A stretch of 64,000 nucleotides of DNA from Molossus alvarezi (GCA_037176705.1 CM073893.1:30293182-30357181), one strand, 5' to 3'. Counted from the first letter of the stretch, positions 22,108-35,714 are shown. The notes: generated by a model not told the origin, from the letters alone. Made by a program: numbers and translations.

Positions 22108-24380
22108 TTTTAAAGAGCAGATAGCTATAACTGAAAAGTACAAACAAGATATATTTCAGGTATTCACTGTAAGTTATAAAAGTAATAACTTTGAATATTT
22201 ATATTTTATTTATTAGAATTGATACAAGTACATTTCTCAGAAATCCAGAAATATTTTAGTATAACAAATACATTAAGGAACAGTTGTAAGTGCGTTTTTA
22301 CACTATATTTAATATGAAAAAATTTCATTGTTTTGAGATAATGACAGAAAAAAAGATTTTTCTACATGAACTACCAGAAAAAGAGAAAACTATTTATACA
22401 TCTTTAGCTCCTCTGTTTGCAGGGGACATTAAAGCAATGTATACATAAGAACTTGCCAAAAAATAATTTCCTCTTATTCGGAAAAAGAGTTGCACAATAA
22501 AGGACTTGAAATTGGTCTACTTATTTGACACCCACCAGGGAATGAATCAACGATTTCCCCATAGCCTCTTTAATCCTACCTAGAGCCCTTATAATATATA
22601 TATATATACACATATATATATATATATATATACATATATATGTGTATATATATATAATTATTATTATTATATAATTCTAAATATTCTAGTTCTCCACACC
22701 TTTGACTTCATTTTGTTGTTAGAATTGGTGGTGATAGGCGGAAAATAGGTTGTGTATAATTGTACATCTTCTACCAATGAAATATGTAACTATCTCATGT
22801 GAAAATGCATCTGTTTATACTTGTGATAAATAATCTGTCATTTTAATTATATTTTTCTTTGGAAGGGAAGAAGCTATACCTTTAGTTTAGTTGACAAGTA
22901 TTATGTAACATTAAATAGGCTTCCAGCATTATGTAAATACTGTGTAGAGTAAAGGAGTAGTATACGATTTACTTTCTGTACTAAAATAGTTTCATATTTG
23001 TTGGATATCTAATAGCCCGTAAAACCAAATGAGAATTTACTCTCTTACAGCCAGCTTTCCTATTCTGACATAATACAGAATAACTTTTTCTTAATAACTG
23101 GGGAGATTTGGGGATTGTATTGATTCATTATATCACATCAGATATAGGAAATTAAATCATGGGAAAGCCCAAAGAAGCTAAGATTGGGGTATTAATTAGA
23201 CTGAATGAGTACAATCAGTGTGGGCAATAAGGGATTACATATGGCAGGTGTGTAGTTACTAAAAAAAATAATGAAATGGAGAATATGAGTGCCAGTGTAT
23301 GAGAATGACCATTTCACTCCACATACTAATGCTTAGGTATATTTATATGATTATAGAAATAGACTTTATGCTCTTTCAAAACTTTTATTCTGGTTATGGG
23401 TGACGTGGAGCAGTTTTATATGTTAATTAACAATTCTATGGTATTTCTCTTCACATTCTTTGCCTATTACCTTATTTTTCCTAGAAATTTTATTATTTTT
23501 ATTAATTTTTCTGAGAAGAGGTAATTCAGGTAGTCGATTGTGTAAAAAAAAAAAAAAAAGGAGATTTCATGGGAGAATCATTCACATAAGCAAAGGAACA
23601 GCATGAGAAATGGGCTAAATTATGTATTAATTGAATAGTGATGACATTGATCTGACATAGGAGGTTAATAGGCATATTCAAACATTTCTCTCAAAAACTT
23701 TAACTTACTGAGTTCTTTTTCAGAAAAAGAAGGGGCATATGGTACAAAAACAATAAAACTAAGCATACTCATTAACAAAAAGATAGTCCCCAAAGAAAAA
23801 TTCAAAAAATCTAATAATTTACCCAAAGATGTATGCAGGTAAATTTTTACAGAGAATTCATCATAAAAATAGAAAAATAACTAAAACTTTACATTAGACA
23901 ATTATAAAGACTTTATCTAATTGCTTCCATAATCTATTCATCTTAAAAATTATAAGCACAAAGAATTCATAGTACATGCATAATAAAATTGCATATGAAT
24001 AGTATTGTTTAAGTTTGCAAGTTTATGAAAACTGTACAGAAAAAGTGCATCATGTTGTATAAACATATTTCATAGTAATGGAATGCTATCGTATATAAGT
24101 ACAGTTGTTTTGTTGCGGGTAGCTTTTGGTTTGGTCATTTGTCATTTAACAAACAAAACAGAATGTGCATTGATAGAGATGACTGTAAGTTAGGAAAGCT
24201 TTCCAGATGAGTTTGTTGATATTAGAACTATACAATATTTTAGAATAGAAATATGATCCTAGAAAGGTGGTCTGATGGTAAGCAAAGTGGTTTGGAAAAG
24301 AGAAAATTATAGACTGAGAAGCCCATCAAAGAGATAACTACTGCTACAATTCGAAGTCAAGGTTATTAAGGTCCAGAAGA
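22108..24380. other. AT-rich tract; one TA microsatellite, otherwise nothing recognised
   Basis: Apart from the TA/TG tract at 22591-22671 and an A-run at 23545-23559, no gene or repeat was identified. A segment near 24150-24330 (GGAAAGCTTTCCAGATGAG and following) faintly recalls an old MIR/L2-type repeat but is not callable. Confidence 0.5.
22591..22671. repeat. (TA)n microsatellite with TG/CA and TTA interruptions
   Basis: About 80 bases of TA repeats are broken by ACAC and GTGT steps and end in a short (ATT)n run. The central part is nearly self-complementary and could extrude a cruciform. Confidence 0.95.
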
Positions 24381-24893
24381 GTGTGGTAAACTTCGCAATG
24401 GCCACCTGAACATATATCCTCATCCTAATCTCTGGAACCCCTTAATGTTACCTCATATAACAAACAAACAAACAAAAAAGGTAAAATTTAAAAAAAAAAA
24501 GAAGAAGAAGAAGATTAAGGATCTTTAGATATGGAGATTATCCTGAATTATCTATCTGAGTGGAACCTAAAGGCAATCACAAATATCCTTATAAGATAGA
24601 GGTGGAGGGAGATTTCACAGTAAGAAAGGGAAAAGGCAATGTGATCATAGAGGCAGAAAATGGAGTGGTGTTTACAAACCAAAAATGCCACCAACCTCTA
24701 GAATCTAGAATAAGCAAAGAATGGTTCACACATAGAGCCTCAAAAGTGACTATAACCCTGCTGACACCTTGATTCTGGTCTAGTGAACCTTATCTTGGCT
24801 TTACAGTGTCCAGTCTGTGGGACTAAGTCTCTAATGTTTAAGCTACTGTGTATGTAGTAGTTTGTTAAAGTCATTTAAGGAACCTAATACAAA
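24381..24893 (+). mobile_element. MLT1-like MaLR LTR, plus strand
   Basis: Ordered blocks fit an MLT1 LTR: CCTCATCCTAATCTCTGGAA, ATTAAGGATCTTTAGATATGG, AGATTATCCTGAATTATCTA, AATCACAAATATCCTTATAAG, CTGCTGACACCTTGATTCTG, and the end AAGGAACCTAATACA. An A-rich, (AAG)n-containing interruption at about 24462-24515 has been gained. No internal retroviral sequence is attached, so it is a solo LTR. Confidence 0.85.
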
Positions 24894-25214
24894 AGGGTGT
24901 TATTTAATTGCTTATTTGTTCACAGTCTCTATGGCAACCATGGCATTAAGCTAATATTAATACACTTAGGACCAGACACTTTGAAATATATCAGATATTT
25001 TTCAATTCCAACACAAAACCTATCTTTGCAACTTGGGACAGGTTACTTTACTATCTCTAATCATTCATTTTCTCTCCTGTACAATGGGAATACTAATCCT
25101 TAGCTCACAGAATTATCATTAAAATAAATAAGAAAGTATATGTGAAATACTTGGTAGAGTGTAAATGTACCTGAGATGGTAATATAATTATTGTATTGTT
25201 TTATGTCTATATTC

Positions 25215-25345
25215 ACTTCTAGACTCTTAAGTTCACAAAGACAAAACTGCCATATTGATCACTTTATTCCATGTATTTATCACATAGTTGATGTTCAATA
25301 CACTTATTTTGAAGTAGATAGGTGAATAATAGGATAGATGAATAG
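25215..25345 (+). mobile_element. L2 LINE 3' end
   Basis: CTTCTAGACTCTTAAGTTCAC, then CACATAGTTGATGTTCAATAC and GTAGATAGGTGAATAA follow the known L2 3' end (ctagactgtaagctc..., cacatagtaggtgctcaataaa..., gaatgaatgaa). L2 is an ancient LINE long inactive in placental mammals. Only the last part is left. Confidence 0.7.
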
Positions 25346-28300
25346 GAAAGATGAATGATCAAATATTTTCCCCAACATTTAGTTACTAACTAATATCAGC
25401 TAAAAGAGAAATATTTAATTGTTTTTCATTTTGTTTTACACCAAGATGTCATTTTCTAATGATGGTTTTAAAAAAATAAGAACTTTAAATGACTACTTAA
25501 AATTACCAATAAGGAAAATTAAAACTCAGTTCTTCTGATTCAGTTAGTTTATTAAATGGTGAAAATCTAAGGGGAAGGGTATAATAATACCCAAATATAT
25601 GGTCTGATACCAAATTTAAATAAATAAATTTTGGTCATGTAAGAAATGTAGAAATAGTTATAAAAATATAAAAAAAATCATATTGCCTTTAGGAGGCCCT
25701 TCAAATGATATTTTGCTGTGTTTATAATGATTAGATTTGTTTCTGGAAAATTACCAGATGCTCATAACATTAAGGTCAATTCAGTGTTTATTCTGTGTTG
25801 AGGAGACCATGCATTAATTCCAATTTTCTATATTCCTTCTTTAAGCCTTTGCTTGCACTTGATAAATTTTCTATCTACTGTTAGACTTTTAATTAGTAAA
25901 TGTTTTGCCAACAGTCTACAGAGCACGTCTTCACAGTTAAGATATCCTGGTGCTCTCTTCAGCACATTCCCAACATATAATACAGCATGCAAGCTTCATG
26001 CAGGCATGTTCTCTGTGTTAAGTACTTCCTTGTTCATGTTATTTTATTTTAGATTTACAGATTAAGTTTTGAAGCACTGCCTTGTCTTTTTCTATTGCCC
26101 ATCTACAAAGTACTGTGCAGTAAGTGTTATTTTATAATCTGGGTGAAATGTTGTTAAAATCAAATACAACTATTTCGAGATGTGTTATAGACAACAACCA
26201 ATATGTATCACAAGCTAAAGTGAAGGGAATGAAGATGCCAAAACCACTATATTTCAAACAATTCATATATTTATTTGGTAACTACCTTTATAATCACCAT
26301 ATTTCTTTGCTTTTTTCCCATACCCAATTTTTTACATGCATCATGATGTGTGTCTCCTGCTTTGGAGGGGCCAACATACATAGAAATAAATACCTAAAAA
26401 CAGAATCCTTTTTAAAAAAATAGTCATGCTAGTTTACACTCAGCTATCACACATTAGAATTATTTCTGAATTAGATTAGCCGTCCTAAAAAGGATGATTA
26501 TATGCTGTCTTGTAACATGTGTATGTCTACATAAAAAATTATACTTTCTATATAAATTTTCTAGTAAATTATGAGTCACATAAAAGCTACAATCCATAAT
26601 AAAAACTCATTGTAGTTTTACTATAAGTTATTAAATTCTCATGAAATGAAAATTCAGCCAGGCATTATCAGAAGGAACTAGTTCAGAAACTCGATTGCCA
26701 ATTATAAACGGTTTAATTCATAAAGCATGCACCGCATTCCAACATTTAGAGTTTTTGTAGCAAATTCCTATTAGAGAAATTATATACTAAACTACTCCTC
26801 TCAGCCAGTCAGAATAAGAACTTTTAATACCAAAGTAAATTCCTTTACATGGCTTCAATCTCATTTTTAAATCTGCTTAAGTCATTCATTTAAAGTAAAA
26901 TAAAGTCATTTGAAAAGAATGTTGTCACAAGATCAATATCTTTGAAAACTATGCTTTGGCTGTGACTGAGCATTTTTGGAGAGTCAAAGCCCATTATCTG
27001 GTGATAGAATATCAGGTCTGCTGACAATTACCTTCAGGTTAAAGAGACTCATAATAATTTCTGCTGTTGTTGCTTATTAAATATTACATTATTGCTTTTA
27101 CATGTGAAATACTTAATATGTCTTCTTTGAATTATTTATAGAAATATACATCCTCAATATTATTTCCCTATTCAATTTCATAAAATACCACACCTTAAAG
27201 TCTTTATGAGTTATATAATAAGAGAATCATCGATATAAAATGTTTATTGAACACCAATAATATGAAGAATTTATAGTCTAGATTAAAAAAAAACAGTATG
27301 GAACACCTAAGACTCTGATATAACTGCCTTATTCCAAGGGAATAACTCTCATGTGAATCTTAACTGAACATTACTATTTTCAAATCTATTTTCTGACTCA
27401 GTTTTGTGTCTCTCTGATTCTCCTTGAAAATGCTCACTGAAGTGCCAATGGTATATCTGGATATTTATCTCCCTAATGTCAATTTAGCCTACAATCCTAA
27501 ACTTAACTGTTCTTGGACTAAAATAACACTGTCATGGGTTTGGTGATAGTTCTTGAAAAACATATAGGCCTCTTAGATCTTTTTTTTGTCTCGGCTTCAG
27601 GACTTTAACTCATTTCCTTGGTCATGCCCTTCCAGATTCAGGTCTATCTTCTTACTGTGTCCTCTTTCCCTCTGCATCACTTAGAATTTCCTTTCCATTA
27701 CAAACAAAAAAATCCCATTCTCATTCTGTTCATAGGAAGCCACCCCCACTTCTTTGCTTCCTTAACATTGGGCTCTCTCCCATTGATGTTTTTCTCCAGA
27801 CTTTTATAAGAGAAGCTGTGTTCTTTTCCATATTCTACTTAATAAAAGGCCAAGAGGTAGAATTAGCTTACTACTTCCCAATTCATATAGGATAAACTGT
27901 CCTTTGGGGATTTTAGGCAAGCTCATTCCATCACTTCATTATGTGCTGTACTTGACATCTTTTCATTTCCAGGGTCATTTCTCTACATTCATTGAGAAGA
28001 TAGGTAAAAAAGAGATTTAAGTTTTATTCTCTATAACTAAGTATGTATTATCGAGGATCATTTTGAAATCCATCTAGTATACTAATTAAATGTAAAAGGA
28101 GAAGTTCCTGGGCTTCCTTAAATATACTTTTCATTTATACGCTATAACACTGATCACACCCTGTACCATTGCAACATAAACAACTATAGAATTGTGAAAA
28201 TCCTAACATCTATTTGCTAAACATTTAATACAATTCCTTGTCTCTTAATGGTTTTATTTCTTCACATCCAAAACAACTGTTTTTGATCTCCTCAAAGTCT

Positions 28301-28545
28301 CCATTTTCTTACTCATATTTTTGTCAGTATCCAAACAGCCTCTTCTGATGCTTACATAAGGTCTAAATATCATGGACCTAATATGCAAACACATACATTA
28401 AGTTTTACACAGAAAAATGGGAGAAACAAAGTCAAGAAAGACAAAGATTTCTAATATGTTCATGTGATCATGAGCAGATTGGGAGATATTATTTTGTTGA
28501 GAAGTAAATTGATGACGTATGTGATATTTGTCTTAGGCTGGGTAA
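25346..28545. other. Long AT-rich tract, no gene recognised
   Basis: About 3.2 kb without a convincing gene. The longest open frame (26124-26423, 99 codons) has no recognised domain and no supporting context. A fragment near 27225-27290 (AAAATGTTTATTGAACACCA) could be the edge of an L2 copy. The rest holds nothing recognised. Confidence 0.5.
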
Positions 28546-29060
28546 AACAAAGAAACAGAAAATGTACCTCAGACATATATTTCATAAAGGGAATTGGCCA
28601 AAAAGTTTTGAAGGGCTAAAAGAGCAAAAAATGTTATGGTGGATGCTGAAGGAGTAAACAAAATAGGAGTAAAAGTATTTGATCAAGAGGTTGTTTGTAC
28701 CATTCAGTTCGAGCTCATCAGCCATACTGACCATTAAATAGGAGCTCTGGCCCTTGCAGGACTTACATCACTGAAGCAGTGATGCTGTTCTTGCTAGTAT
28801 TCTTAACATCTCCATCAACTTCCTGCCACCACTTCTACTGGAGTTAGAATTAAGACACTTCTCTTATCTCCTGATTGCTAATCTCCCATCAGAGCCTCAA
28901 ATCAGCAAAACTTAATATAAGTCCATAAAAAAATGGAGTCTGGGAAATGTAGTTTACAGATTTTTCAGTTCCAGTACTACGAAATTTAGCAGACTGGCAT
29001 GTGTGGGGCTTAGCAGACATCAGATAAATAAACAGCACAAGGCCTGATAGAGAAAACAAG
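28546..29060 (-). other. Possible old repeat, family not recognised
   Basis: Composition is less AT-rich here. The plus strand has GGGAAATGTAGTTTACAGAT, the complement of a CTACATTTCCCAG motif that recurs in old mammalian interspersed repeats. The 91-codon minus-strand frame at 28889-29164 overlaps it and shows no domain. The call rests on motif memory only. Confidence 0.25.
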
Positions 29061-29435
29061 TGGAAGACAGATAAAAATATTAGAAATGTATTTGTACATC
29101 TTACAAGGTTTTCAAAGTTTATCAAAATTCTTTCCTCTCTTTTCACACTTCCTAATATAACCATTTGTGGTATATAGGGTGCCTCTTATGTAGGCACTGT
29201 TTTAACATGAAATCAATGAAACTGTTATTGGTAATTATTACTTTGATGTGGCATGGCATCTTGAGTCCTTTATACTTTAAAATTCATGAAATGTTCAGAT
29301 TAAATTAATCACAGATAGGTCCTAAAGGGAACAACCTCTGCCTTAGATAAACAAATTTGTGTAAAGCCACCCACTTTTACAAAAAATTCTAAAAAATCAT
29401 CCAATTGCATATAAATGAACTTACAAAAGCATTAA
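29061..29435. other. No feature recognised
   Basis: AT-rich sequence before the SINE at 29446. No gene or repeat was recognised. Confidence 0.5.
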
Positions 29436-29664
29436 AAATAACATTGCCTGGCCGGTGTGGCTCAGTGGTTGAGCATCAAGAGGTTGCCAGTTGGATTCCC
29501 AATCAGGGCACATGCCCAAGTTATGGGCCTGATCCCCAGGGGGGTATGTGGGAGGCAGCCAATCGATGTTTTCTCTCATCAATGTTTTTATCTTTCTCTC
29601 CCTCTCCTTTCTCTCTCTCTAAAAATCAATAAAGAAAAAAACTTTTTTTTTTTGAAATCACATT
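29436..29664 (+). mobile_element. VES-type SINE, short-tail subtype
   Basis: The SINE at 29446-29654 starts GCCTGGCCGGTGTGGCTCAG (A box), lacks about a dozen bases after GAGCATCAA, keeps a B-box-like AGTTGGATTCCC, a TC-rich tract and AAAAATCAATAAAGAAAAAA. Flanks AAATAACATT (29436-29445) and AAATCACATT (29655-29664) are a 10-bp duplication with one mismatch. Confidence 0.93.
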
Positions 29665-29865
29665 AATAGATTAGAGCCAGTAGACAATGTTTAATCAGAG
29701 GCATGAGAAAATAGTTTTCTTACTATCCAATTGTTTCTGTACCAAATTTACTTAGATAATCCTTTTTGATATCTTTGACATGAGAAAGCTAGTCATAAAA
29801 GTGTCTTTAAAGTTCAAATTACTTTGCTAATTTAATATAACCACTTAGTTTTATAGAACTAGTGG

Positions 29866-30107
29866 AACTAGTCTGGCCAGTGTGACTCAGTGGTTGAGCA
29901 TTGACCCATGAACCAAGAGGTTGCCAGTTCAACTCCCAGTTAGTGCACATGCCCAGGTTGTAGGCTCAATCCCCAGTGAGGGGCATGCAGGAGGAGGCCG
30001 ATCGATGTTCTCTCTCATCAATGTTTCTATCGCTCTCTCTCTCTTCCTTCCTCTCTCTCTAAAACCAATAAAGGAAAAAAAAATTAAAATGTTAAAAAAA
30101 AACTAGT
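29866..30107 (+). mobile_element. VES-type SINE, short-tail subtype, with 7-bp TSD
   Basis: The SINE at 29873-30100 starts CTGGCCAGTGTGACTCAGTG. It has GCCAGTTCAACTCCCAG in the B-box position, the GGGGCATGCAGGAGG block, a TC-rich tract, and an A-rich tail. AACTAGT is present at 29866-29872 and 30101-30107. It lies only about 200 bases from the previous SINE and in the same orientation. Confidence 0.92.
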
Positions 30108-30451
30108 TAAACTAAAATAGATACAATATTTCCTTCTACCCCTTCATCATTTATATTATTATATTTAACTACCTCAGCCATTATTCAAGTTTAATATGTA
30201 TTTTGTATTCAGTGAATAATAGGAAAATCAAAATACCATCAATGTCACTGATTATACAATATAAATTAATATATATATATAATTTTAAGTAACTCAAAAC
30301 TATTTGTGTGTAAATTTCCTCTAAAAGGCAAAAAAGTTAAATGTCTTTTTTGTGTATGCTGTTGAAATTTCGTTCACCTAAAATATGATTGTATTGTTTT
30401 TTTAATAGACTTACACAAATCAGTCTATTGATTTATTATAAAGAGGGGACT
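30108..30451. other. AT-rich spacer, no feature recognised
   Basis: This is AT-rich DNA with a TA run near 30267-30280. The ORF1 that would be expected next to the L1 5' UTR at 30452 (on its downstream, left side) is not visible here. Confidence 0.55.
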
Positions 30452-31690
30452 TTTTCTCTGAAAATATTGGCTCAGTTCCTGGTTGCTGTTGGCACATTAA
30501 ATGGAGGGATTTATCCTCAGGCCCATAGGCTGCAGAGACTGGCTGTGACTACCAACCACCATGGAGTATCACCTGTGCAGTAACCCACCCCACAAGGCAG
30601 GACTTACTTCAGTACGTTGTACTGAGTTAGGATGCTGCTTGTTTGAGAGATTTTAGAAAAGTCTGAAGCATGAAACAAGCCTAGTCATTTGCATAAAAAA
30701 GCCTCTGGAAACATCTTATGTTGAACATGCCAGTTGGGGGGACAGGGTCTCATGGAATCACCAGGGCAGGATGAACAGTGTTAGCCAGGTTTATGAAAAC
30801 TTAGATATGGTGCCCTCCTGCCAGCTCTGTGGAATGGGTGGAGGTCCCAGAAAAGGAATAATGGCTTCTGCCAGGACTTTTGTCTGGGAGAAAGCTGCCT
30901 TTCCAGCTCTCACCCTGATGCCAGACAACGCAGTTCCTCTTTGTATGTCCATGGTGCCTTTTGAGCTGATGCTTTAGTGTTGGAGCTCAGAGGTAGCAAG
31001 TGAGTTCCTGCATTGGCACTTTAAGAGGAACTTCCTGGCCCTGGCCGGTTTGGCTCAGCGGTTAGAGCGTTGGCCTGCGGTCCAGAGAGACCCAGGTTCA
31101 GTTCCCGCTAAGGGCACGTGCCTCGGTTGCAGTTTGTCCCCAGCCCTGGTTGGTTGTGAGGGTGGCAGCCACTGGATGTGTCCCTTTCACGTCGATGTTT
31201 CTCTCTGTCTTCCTCTCTCTCCCTCCCACTCTATCTGAACAAAAAAATGGAAAAATGTCCTCGGGTGAGGATGAAAAAAAAAAAAAAAAAAGAGGAACTG
31301 CCTGGGACTTCAGGAGTATTCCATCTTCCTCAACCTAAATCCCCAGTCATTTTTACAGCCAGACAGTACGAGGACTTCTTTTCCTGGCAATGGAACCCTG
31401 GGATGGGTGGAGGGGCTGGTGTGGATCTGGGACCTTCTCAGGGGAGACCTCCACAACGGAGTTATCCCTCCCCATTTTTATCCATCACTCATGTGTGTAG
31501 GACTAGGCTGTCTCGCCCTTCCTACCAGTCTCTATGTAGCTTCTTTAAATCCTTAGATGTAGAACTTTCAATTAGCTCAATTTCACTTGGTTCTGAATGA
31601 TGGTATTTTGTAGTTTAGTTATAATTTTGATGTGGTCATGGGAGGATATGAGTACCATGTTTACTTTTTCTGCCCTCCTGACCAGAATTG
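30452..31690 (-). mobile_element. L1/HAL1-like 5' UTR fragment, minus strand, without coding part
   Basis: Read in complement, this region aligns block by block with the 5' UTR at 46450-47700. Shared plus-strand text includes GCTGCTTGTTTGAGAGATTT, AATCACCAGGGCAGGA, GATGCCAGACAACGCAGTTCC, GGAACCCTGGGATGGG and TTTTGATGTGGTCATGGGAGG. The 5' end is at the right (about 31690), where GACCAGAAT corresponds to the element start. No ORF1, ORF2 or 3' UTR is attached at the left. L1 5' UTRs carry internal pol II promoters (known of the family); whether this one has activity cannot be seen. Confidence 0.85.
31023..31305 (+). mobile_element. VES-type SINE, long-tail subtype, inside the L1 5' UTR
   Basis: The SINE at 31039-31289 reads CCTGGCCGGTTTGGCTCAGC, GGTTAGAGCG, CAGGTTCAGTTCCC, GTTGCAGTTTGTCCCC, a TC-rich tract, ATGTCCTCGGGTGAGGATG and an A-run. 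Flanks AAGAGGAACTTCCTGG (31023-31038) and AAGAGGAACTGCCTGG (31290-31305) form a 16-bp duplication with one mismatch. The second copy restores the 5' UTR text of the host element. Confidence 0.95.
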
Positions 31691-34600
31691 AAACCCATTG
31701 TATTTCTTAAAGAGACATTCATGAGTTGACAATGGTATGCCATATGGGACAGAATTATCATAATGGAATAAATGGCACACTAGGACTATAATTGTATGTT
31801 GTTTTTTTTACCAAGAGTCTTTTGTTTCTTCACACATTAAAAAAAACTGTCACTGACTGTACCTCATTATACCATATTGGTGTGATACAGCAAAAGTAAA
31901 AAGCAGTTAATTCCAGCACAATAACTAATCATTAATGAAACACAAGCAAAGATGGATTATCCAAATCAAATATGATCAACAATCCAAATTTATTATAACC
32001 ACTAGCATTTACAGAGCTTTTTGTTGTTCTTGTTTTGACCTCCAGTTTATGGCTATTGTTTGGTTCTTTATTCAATTCCCTTTTCCTGTAGTGAATCATG
32101 AAGATATAAGATATGGTTCTTACAGATGCCTAAAAATATTCGGATAAGATTGTTTTTTATGTCTAAAACTGATTAAAGAAAATTTTAGAAACTTGTCATT
32201 CTGAAGGAGTTCTTTCTGAGATCTATAACAACTTGGTTATCACCATTTAAAGACGATTTACTCAGTTCTGAAATATGCAAAAGGGTCATAATATGTTCTC
32301 TTTGTGATTAGTTGGAGGCATTAAATTAATACTCAATAAACTAAAAATGAAGTAAACCAAAAGATAATCTCCTTCACTTGGTAATTATCTTATTTTAGCC
32401 TGAAAATTTGAAATATATCTTATGGATCTTTAAGAATATTTTTAATAAGTCAAACAAAAAAGTTAAATTGATAAATATAATGATGTAATTTTCACAAATG
32501 TGTTTTAGTGACTACTTTTATCATATAGGTCAATATAAACCAGGATAAACACTTGTCAAAAGTGTGGCTCAAAGTTGAATATGTGAGTAAATTTTATGAA
32601 TGGTCGGTGGAGAAGATATATAGACTGCAGGTGTCAATAATGTAAATTCAGAAACTGAGGAGTTTATGGAATATTTCAGTTTGAAGAGGAGATTGCAGGA
32701 TTGTCTACATGTATAACATTGAAGAATAGAGTTTATAATGTATATAGTTTATAATGCAAAATATTTATTGGTTATAATTACAGATATGCACATTCTGATC
32801 TGCTTAGTGGAAATTCCATATCTTTCCTCCCACCATATGGAAAAAATCAATTCCTTCCATTTACAGATTGATTTCAATATTCCTGATCTACAAATGTGTC
32901 TATTCTTTTATCTTTTGAACTCGTCCTAAAATCTGCATAGTTATTTTATGAGTTAAGTAAATTCTTTAACATTATTATTATATTTGTACGCTAACATGGT
33001 TATTTTTTTGTGAAAATTGTCTTCACGGTAATCACTCTTACAGTCATTCTCCTTCCACTAGGATGCCTTTTCTGCATGAAGTAGGAAGTAGAGACATTCT
33101 CAATGCCTTGTGGTGTCCATGATGAAAGCTGCTTTTTCGGTGTCATAAAGAGTTAGTCCTAATACTTTGCTTCATGTCTCCACACTCCCCCGTCCCCATC
33201 TGCTGGCAGAAATCAACCTAAACATTTTCACTAACTATAAATAATAAATAAGAGTGTTGTCTGTATTCATTAGAAATACCAGACAAATAATTTAAAAGAT
33301 GAACAGTTCTTTATTTGGGAGTCCTAGGTATTTTCTTGGGAATATTAGAAGTTGGAATTGAATGTCAAGATCATTAATTCCTATATCAATAATAACTGTT
33401 TCCTAAAAATAACTGAAAAGTTTTTTTTGTTTCTTCATTTATTGCATGATGAGACTTTCTAAAACAAAAAAAGAGAGAATATCACTAGCTTATCTTATCA
33501 TCAGTCAATACATCAAATTGAGTATTGAACAATTTATTCAAGCTATCTTATTACTTATAAAATCAAGTAGAGCTAAATGTCATAAAGAACAATGTAGTAT
33601 ATAAGTGAATACCTATTGTGTATAGGGCAGATAGTAAAATCAGGTGATCAAGAAAGTCACTGATAGCATGGACTTTGTACATGAATTCAAATAAAAAGGC
33701 TTGGAGATTAAATGCAACTGTTCTTTCTTGTCATTATTTGATCACAAGGGAGAAAGCATATTAAAAATGACACAAAGGACCAAGCTTAGTCATGGGCCAT
33801 GATGTTACTAAGCTATTTCAACTATGAACCTACCATTGATAGCAAAGAATCTCTATGCTCAGATTAGCTCCGCAGATATGCAGAGCAAAATGCGAAATTG
33901 ACTGAGAGATACTTGACGTCCAGTATGTTTGATTCAGTTTTCCTAGCTCAAAGTTTAATATGCAAAAACATAGCATTTTCTCAGGTTAAAAAAAAAAATA
34001 AGGAGAATTTTTTCTATGGCTCTATTGAACTTGAAGTTATTATTGCAATTATTCACTTAACTAAATTTTCTTATAAATAATTAAATAATAATTATTTTTA
34101 TTCTAATAAAGTTGTACTGAATCCTTTCATGAAAAACAGAAAAACCCAGCATCACATAATTTCAAAAAATATTTAATCTACTAAGAAAAGAAATTATTAA
34201 TTTACAAGCCTAAGGGATATAATTCAGAGTATTTTAATATTATTGTGCAGTACAAAAGAAAAACAAAAAATTATGTTGATAGATATAGTTCAGAAATTCT
34301 GTGTGTGTGTGTTTATGTAAATCAACTGACAGTGACAGATATCTGACTAAATAAATTTTATAAATCAGATCATATAAAATTTCAATAAAATCGTCAAAGA
34401 CTATACAAATTTCAGCATATGTCTTTTATTTTATTTTTAAAAAGAATAAATTTTAGTCTCCATCTTTAGATATTCTTGACATCACTGCAGAGGACTTCCT
34501 TAAAGAAATGTTGTTAACGTTTAAAGATATGTAGAACATATATAAATGTCATGTTTCAATATTTTCTGTGAGAGGGGTAGAATCTTTTTAGATGGCAAGT

Positions 34601-35714
34601 TTCAAAAGATGTTAGATCAGGTGCTTTGTCTTCCCTTCAGTAATACGTATAAACATATACTATATTTATTTCTATAATTTCTCCTAGTTTTAAACTGCAT
34701 TTATGTTTCCAAATCTTCATTGTCTTATTCTGTTTATAAATGAGCCTTGAGAGAACTTCTTACAATAAATATTGGTATTGTTTGGGACCTGGGATATCAG
34801 ACATATGTTGTCAGAAATCTTTTGCTCATCACATGAATAGAGGAATAAAACAATACCTAGGAATTAACAGCTATGATCTAAATATATAATTGGTGATTAA
34901 AATAATAAAAAATTTGAACTATTTACTTATAATTTTGAATTACAAGTATTAATACAATTAATTGATACTTTAATTATAATATAATAGATATACACATATC
35001 TGTATCTTTCAATAATACTTTTTATCTTATCTATCACATCCTGTTTTGTCCATGTTCAATGTACTTTCCCAAAATAATAGTTTATATTTTAAAAATTGAC
35101 AGGGCGTTGTTTACCAGATAGATTTTATTCTTCACAAAATTGAAGGGAATGTTTTCTGTCTTGATCTATCTTTGAACAGAGAAATCCTACTGATTCTATG
35201 ATGAGCTTCAAGGGGCACAGAGCATGATGAAACAAGCCAAGTGCTAGTGAGATCTGCCTGGCTGCAGGCATGACTTGGCTGATCACTGTGGCCTTTTAAG
35301 ATAGAACAATATTATATAGTGTTTGGATATTAAATACCATGCATTTTCCTCTGCTAATATTCACAGTTATATTTTTCATAAGTGACTTTTTGTCCCTGAT
35401 ACAAGATTCATGATGACTTACAATTTTTAAAAGTTATTTAACCCACTTTAAAAAACTAATATAAGGAAGTAACATAAAAAACAGAACAACAGTTGTATCT
35501 GTTAATTAAACAATTTGATGTAATACATTTCTTATTGGTCTGAAAGTGTGTTTTTATTCATTCACTTAAAAATCTATTAATTCAACCCACTTTTCTATAA
35601 AATTCACTGGGGTTTTTATATTGAAATAAACATGGACGATATATAGGAGCTTAAGGCACAGTTTATTATCTGTGTCAAAATCTGACATGGAGAAGTAAAA
35701 CCTGATAAATATAT
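31691..35714. other. Long AT-rich tract, no gene or repeat recognised
   Basis: About 4 kb with no recognisable gene, RNA gene or interspersed repeat. Open frames are 60-70 codons at most and typical of chance. Slightly GC-richer patches at about 33110-33220 and 35170-35300 were examined and not identified. Confidence 0.55.

Noticed and set aside
26124..26423. 99-codon plus-strand frame
   Set aside because: No recognised motif, composition like the flanks and no supporting context. Chance is the simpler explanation.
31178..31600. 140-codon plus-strand open frame, the longest proline/serine-rich frame in the area
   Set aside because: It starts inside a VES SINE, crosses its A-run and ends in the antisense of an L1 5' UTR. 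It has no domain and is an accident of repeats.
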